Assembly: GCF_900177815.1 (NCBI RefSeq)
Contig: NZ_FXAZ01000007.1
Location: forward strand, 124,001-188,000
Direction: 5' to 3'
From: Paenibacillus aquistagni
GTDB taxonomy: Bacteria > Bacillota > Bacilli > Paenibacillales > Paenibacillaceae
Length of the DNA: 64,000 nucleotides
How positions within the stretch are numbered: the stretch's first letter is position 1; every line of letters begins with the position of its first letter. The translations under genes and the position numbers were made by a program. This document shows, in pieces, positions 60,435 to 64,000 of this stretch. The notes under the pieces are model-generated. The model did not search any database and was not told the origin of the DNA. It saw nothing but the letters and a program-made list of their open reading frames with translations.

Positions 60435-60824
60435 GTGAAGCCATTGCTGATCGACGAAACCAAATCCATTTACTTGCAGATTGCAGAACTAATCGAAAAT
60501 GATATTTTAAGCGGGACAATTGAAGAGGACGGGCAAGTTCCTTCCACAAACCAATTTGCGAAGGTGCTCCAGATTAATCCCGCTACTGCTGCAAAAGGAA
60601 TCAATCTACTCGTAGATGAAGGGATTTTGTTTAAAAAGAGAGGTGTCGGTATGTTTGTTAGCGAAGGAGCCAAAAGCATGGTACTTAAAAAACGTCGCAA
60701 GCAATTTGCTGAGATTGAACTTCCACGTCTCTTTCACGAGGCCCAAGCGGTTCAGATTACAAAAGAGGAACTTATACAGATGATCATGGAACTTAAGGAG
60801 GGAAGACATAATGACAACGTCTGA
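60435..60824 (+). CDS. YtrA-type GntR family regulator (129 aa)
   Basis: Short GntR repressor of the YtrA group: a winged helix (SIYLQIAELIENDILSGTIE, then VPSTNQFAKVLQINPATAAKGINLLVDEGILFKKRG, listed from residue 10 to 70) followed by a short helical dimerisation tail, with no large ligand domain. The start is GTG 60435; a TTG at 60444 after AGGTGA is possible. Its 3' end overlaps the ABC ATPase gene by 14 bp, so regulator and transporter form one operon. Confidence 0.88.
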   Translation: MKPLLIDETKSIYLQIAELIENDILSGTIEEDGQVPSTNQFAKVLQINPATAAKGINLLVDEGILFKKRGVGMFVSEGAKSMVLKKRRKQFAEIELPRLFHEAQAVQITKEELIQMIMELKEGRHNDNV

Positions 60825-61710
60825 AATGTCTATTGAGCTTCAAGGCATCAGCAAGCAATTCAAAGGCACTCAGGCCCTGCATAAGATTCATGCAGCCTTT
60901 GAAGCAGGTTCAATCCACGGGTTGCTTGGACGCAATGGCGCAGGTAAAACGACGCTGTTGAATATTATGGCAGGCTACGACTTGGCCAATCAAGGAAGTG
61001 TCGTTATTGACGGCACCGTCCTAAAAGACCAGCAGAGGCTTATTCAGCAGATCTGTTATGTTCGTGAAACAGAAAAGCCATGGGAGGAATACAAGCTTAA
61101 GAAGCTGCTCACTTTTTTCAAGCTGAACACACCGAACTGGGATGAGGAGTACGCCATGGCGCTGATGAGCCGCTATCAGCTCAATCCCAACAAAAAATAC
61201 AGTCAGCTCTCACGCGGCATGAAGTCTCTCTTTGGCGCCATTCGCGGGCTTGCAAGCCGCTCTCCCATTACCTTCTTTGATGAACCTGTTCTTGGTCTGG
61301 ACGCTGCGATGCGTCAAATGTTCTATGATGATCTGCTTGAGGACTATACGAAGCATCCTCGCACGATTCTGATCTCTACCCATCTTATTGATGAATCCGA
61401 GCAGCTCTTTGAATATATTACGTTCATTCATCAAGGGCAGATCATGCTGCAAGGAGCGACTGATGCGATCCTCCAGAGGGGCTTAACCCTATCAGGAAGA
61501 AAAGAGGCCGTGGAGCGTGCGATTCAAGGCAAGCAGGTGCTTCATACGGAGCAGCTTGGCGGGCATGTTGGTGTATTGCTGTGGGATGTGCCGGAGGAAG
61601 AGCAGCGAGCTTGGCAGCAAAGCGGATTAGATGTTGGCAGTGCGTCTTTGCAGAAGCTGTTTGTGCATCTGACAGCACAATCACAGCATGCAAAAGGAGG
61701 GCATCAGTAA
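60811..61710 (+). CDS. ABC transporter ATP-binding protein (299 aa)
   Basis: ATPase of a GntR-linked exporter. Walker A is LLGRNGAGKTTLL; the signature is the degenerate LSRGMKSLFG (LSxGM instead of LSGGQ, as in YtrB/BcrA-type ATPases); Walker B is ITFFDEPVLGLDAAM; the switch is STHLIDESEQLF. The C-terminal 80 residues extend beyond the core. GGAGGGAAG precedes the ATG. The permease gene starts at its stop codon (TAATG). Such systems often answer to cell-envelope-active peptides. Confidence 0.88.
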   Translation: MTTSEMSIELQGISKQFKGTQALHKIHAAFEAGSIHGLLGRNGAGKTTLLNIMAGYDLANQGSVVIDGTVLKDQQRLIQQICYVRETEKPWEEYKLKKLLTFFKLNTPNWDEEYAMALMSRYQLNPNKKYSQLSRGMKSLFGAIRGLASRSPITFFDEPVLGLDAAMRQMFYDDLLEDYTKHPRTILISTHLIDESEQLFEYITFIHQGQIMLQGATDAILQRGLTLSGRKEAVERAIQGKQVLHTEQLGGHVGVLLWDVPEEEQRAWQQSGLDVGSASLQKLFVHLTAQSQHAKGGHQ

Positions 61711-62441
61711 TGAATATTCGAAAACATGTAACCTTCCAGATGAAAGACTGGTCTGTATCCTTACTCGTATTCTGGGGAATCATGCTAACCCTAAATATTG
61801 TGTTTCAATATTTGCAGAAAGGTTTTTCGTTCAACTTCGGCAATACTCATGTCAGTTTCAATCTAATGGACGCGCTGGTAGAACTCACAAAAAATGACGC
61901 CCATCCCATTACAGACGTTCTATTTGCCCCTGACATTAACATTGTCTCGATCGGAATATACATCTTGGTTGCGGGAATTATGTGCGGAACGATTAGCTTC
62001 CCGCTGTATCGGGGACTTGGCATCAGTAGAGTGGCTTCTTGGCTTAGCATTACGATAAGCCTGCTGGCTATATCTGTGTTCAACACACTTGTCCAGACGG
62101 GAATAAGCAGCATATTCGCTGTAATCCTTGATAATCCAGATCGGTTGGCAAAAAGTTTGGATATCATCTCCATTTTCCAACTGATCACCGCGTACTTTTT
62201 GGTTGGGATGCTGTTCTTTCTTATCGGGACGATCTTCTACTGCTTCGGAACATGGATCGGCGTTCTCAGCGTCGCTCTTGCCATTACAGCGCTAAATTTC
62301 TTTCCTATGGGCTATGAGTTGCTGATACTGTCCAATATGGGGATAGAGGTGGCTGCCTACCCATTTTTAATTAGCTGGCTGGTTATTGTAGGCACCTTCT
62401 TCTTGATCGGACATTTTCTATATCGAGCTCGCATCAAATAA
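61710..62441 (+). CDS. ABC transporter membrane permease (243 aa)
   Basis: Partner permease of the upstream ATPase, with six hydrophobic segments (WSVSLLVFWGIMLTLNIVF; IVSIGIYILVAGIMCGTISF; ASWLSITISLLAISVFNTLV; LITAYFLVGMLFFLIGTIF; WIGVLSVALAITALNFF; LISWLVIVGTFFLIGHFLY). ATG 61710 shares a base with the ATPase stop and follows AAGGAGGG. No sequence family beyond ABC-2-like membrane protein is evident. Substrate unknown. Confidence 0.82.
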   Translation: MNIRKHVTFQMKDWSVSLLVFWGIMLTLNIVFQYLQKGFSFNFGNTHVSFNLMDALVELTKNDAHPITDVLFAPDINIVSIGIYILVAGIMCGTISFPLYRGLGISRVASWLSITISLLAISVFNTLVQTGISSIFAVILDNPDRLAKSLDIISIFQLITAYFLVGMLFFLIGTIFYCFGTWIGVLSVALAITALNFFPMGYELLILSNMGIEVAAYPFLISWLVIVGTFFLIGHFLYRARIK

Positions 62442-62479
62442 CTCCTAATATTTAGAAATGTCCATTGCAAATAGTAAAA

Positions 62480-62521
62480 AAGAGCCTTTTACAGCGTCAT
62501 TACTTGCTGCAGAAGGCTCTT
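62480..62521. terminator. Bidirectional terminator between the ABC and ktr operons
   Basis: AAGAGCCTT pairs with AAGGCTCTT, with an inner CAGC/GCTG stem; the minus-strand flank is TTTTTAC, and convergent genes end on both sides. Confidence 0.75.
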
Positions 62522-62534
62522 CATCTGTTTCCCA

Positions 62535-63197
62535 TCAAACTCCGTATTGTTCTTCAAACTTCTCAATTTGACGGTTTGTTCCGATTAGCACCATAATGTC
62601 CGACTCTGACAGCTTATCGTCAGCCGTCGGTGCAATAATCATGCCCGTCGCCTTGTTCAAGGCCACGATGCTGCAGCCAAATCTTGCCCGAGGGTTCAAC
62701 TCGCGCAGCGCGATACCATCCAGGCACCGCGGCACACTAAGCTCAGCAATCGTGTATTCCTTGGACAGCTCAATATAATCCAACAGGTTCGGCGATACCA
62801 GATGATGGGCAACTCGAATACCCATGTCTCGTTCCGGATAGATGACGCGGTCAACCCCGATTCGCTCCAGAACTCTGCCATGAAGATCAGATAAGGCCTT
62901 GCCTACGACCTTATTCACGCCAAGCTCCTTCACTTGAATGCTGACCAGGATGCTCGTCTGAATATCATCGCCAATCGCGATAATGACACAGTCAAAGTTG
63001 CGGATGCCAAGCGAGCGAAGCACTTCTTCGTCCGTAGCATCCGCTACAACGGCATGCGTCAGCCTCTCGCTCATTCCGTCCACGACTTCTTCATCCCGAT
63101 CAATGCCCAGCACCTGATGGCCAAGCTTCATGAGCTCTCCGGCAAGGCTTGAACCGAAGCGTCCTAATCCAATAACTGCGAATTGCTGTGAATCCAT
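62535..63197 (-). CDS. Ktr potassium-uptake regulatory subunit (RCK domain, 220 aa)
   Basis: Cytoplasmic gating ring protein of a KtrAB/KtrCD potassium channel. The N-terminal RCK-N Rossmann domain has FAVIGLGRFGSSLAGELMKLG for NAD/ATP/ADP and IDRDEE for the adenosine ribose. The C-terminal RCK-C domain (from about 140) ends SESDIMVLIGTNRQIEKF; in KtrA/KtrC this domain binds c-di-AMP. AGGGG precedes the ATG. It lies 68 bp downstream of the KtrB-like channel gene, so channel and regulator are co-transcribed. KtrA and KtrC cannot be told apart here. Confidence 0.9.
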   Translation of the reverse strand: MDSQQFAVIGLGRFGSSLAGELMKLGHQVLGIDRDEEVVDGMSERLTHAVVADATDEEVLRSLGIRNFDCVIIAIGDDIQTSILVSIQVKELGVNKVVGKALSDLHGRVLERIGVDRVIYPERDMGIRVAHHLVSPNLLDYIELSKEYTIAELSVPRCLDGIALRELNPRARFGCSIVALNKATGMIIAPTADDKLSESDIMVLIGTNRQIEKFEEQYGV

Positions 63198-63265
63198 GTT
63201 CTAGTATCCCCTATCTGTTGTAAATCAATTGAAGGCGCATGCGCCATAAAACGTTGAAGTGCCGT

Positions 63266-64000
63266 TTAGCCGATGGTTATCTTTCCTTCTGGATGTCGAT
63301 ACAGCTCACGCTCATTTTTAGGTCCAACCGCGTAAGCTAGGGTTATAGGCCCTAGACGGCCAATAAACATCGTTAAGCTTAATAGGATCTTCCCAACGAT
63401 GGACAAGTCCGTGGTCAGTCCCATGGAGAGTCCCACGGTACCAAATGCCGATACCGTCTCAAACAGAATCATCAAGAAAGCATGATCTTCGGTCGTAGAC
63501 AAGATCATCGTCACGCCAATAACCAGCCCCAATGCGAGAAGTACGAGCGTAACTGCCTTATTAAGACGATCCTTAGCCAAGCGATTGCGGAAAAATACGA
63601 TATCTTCTTTTCCCCGAATCATTGCAATCACAGCTCCAACGAGAATCGTGAACGTCGTTGTCTTGATCCCGCCGCCTGTGGAGCCTGGTGAAGCACCAAT
63701 GAACATGAACAGAATCATAAAGAACTGAGTAGCCTGTCTCATGCCTCCAATATCAATCGTATTCGCTCCAGCTGTACGAGGCGTGATGGATTGGAACATG
63801 GCGGCCCAGAACTTCTCAAACCAATTCATGCTGCCTAGCGTATTAGGGTTGGTGAATTCAAAGATGAAGACAACGATTGTTCCGAGAACAATCAAGAAGC
63901 TCGTCATCGAAAGCACGACTTTCGTATGAAGAGAGAACTTTCGTCTCGTCTTAAATTCAAACAAATCAGATAAAACGATAAATCCGATACCACCCAATAC
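63266..64000 (-). CDS. Ktr/Trk potassium channel subunit (3' part, cut by window edge)
   Basis: C-terminal 245 or so residues of a KtrB/KtrD-type K+ channel; the start lies beyond 64000. The visible part includes GGIGFIVLSDLFEF, the pore loop QSITPRTAGANTIDIGG, the conserved gate/loop region GASPGSTGGGIKTTT, and the last pore segment FETVSAFGTVGLSMGLT, then GRLGPITLAYAVG. The filter glycines are present. It forms an operon with the RCK-domain gene downstream. Confidence 0.9.
   Translation of the reverse strand, partial: VLGGIGFIVLSDLFEFKTRRKFSLHTKVVLSMTSFLIVLGTIVVFIFEFTNPNTLGSMNWFEKFWAAMFQSITPRTAGANTIDIGGMRQATQFFMILFMFIGASPGSTGGGIKTTTFTILVGAVIAMIRGKEDIVFFRNRLAKDRLNKAVTLVLLALGLVIGVTMILSTTEDHAFLMILFETVSAFGTVGLSMGLTTDLSIVGKILLSLTMFIGRLGPITLAYAVGPKNERELYRHPEGKITIG

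Overview
The window looks like chromosome of a spore-forming Paenibacillaceae bacterium, most likely Paenibacillus. The evidence is a giant decapeptide-repeat protein ending in a WIAG-type tail, a YheC/YheD spore-coat ATP-grasp protein, EcsAB, Ktr potassium transport, strong GGAGG ribosome sites, frequent TTG/GTG starts and a typical B-type sdhCAB operon. I saw no rRNA, tRNA, CRISPR array, insertion sequence or prophage.

Positions 1-16.2 kb form a specialised island, almost certainly for glycosylating the spore surface. A tightly packed minus-strand operon (about 8.56 kb down to 1.41 kb) encodes four GT2 glycosyltransferases, a GT-D-fold glycosyltransferase, and RfbA/RfbB (SpsI/SpsJ-like), which make dTDP-4-keto-6-deoxyglucose. 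Several genes overlap by 4 bp. Four of the glycosyltransferases carry long Arg/Lys-rich N-terminal tails. Two of these tails, and a stand-alone 93-residue protein, end in the same [YF]-E-x-G-[YF]-x-x-G module. Downstream lie three small helical proteins that are paralogues of one another. Upstream lies a 1532-residue protein with 110 consecutive decapeptide repeats and not one insertion or deletion, a candidate fibre or scaffold for the glycan. A CotSA-like GT4 enzyme and a YheC/YheD protein close the island. Two sigma-K-like promoters (AC-N16/17-CATATGNTG) precede the small-protein operon and the repeat protein, which fits late mother-cell expression.

Positions 16.4-36.7 kb are ordinary chromosome: psd, a solitary trpB, a GNAT acetyltransferase, a small gene that appears frameshifted in a T6 run, a glycoside-hydrolase-like protein convergent with an AraC regulator, a MocR regulator (with Arg at the PLP-lysine position) divergent from a flavin-binding PPOX protein, a class I/II aminotransferase with a structured leader, ecsAB, an orphan solute-binding lipoprotein, an AI-2E family exporter, a DEVD-variant DEAD-box helicase, a DUF2573 protein and an SDR oxidoreductase.

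Positions 36.7-53.1 kb hold cheX, a cytoplasmic GH125 alpha-mannosidase plus sulfatase pair, a zinc phospholipase C-like protein, a Ca2+-type P-ATPase, a UMF1 transporter, a LysR regulator, a PHP histidinol-phosphatase, an EamA transporter, two metallophosphoesterases (one with a twin-arginine signal), an aldehyde dehydrogenase and a small DUF1871-like protein.

Positions 53.4-64 kb hold sdhCAB with a divergent LysR gene, an MFS exporter with a divergent LysR gene, a YtrA-type GntR regulator with a two-gene ABC transporter, and a Ktr potassium channel operon cut by the right edge. Most transcription units end in clear intrinsic terminators, which are listed.
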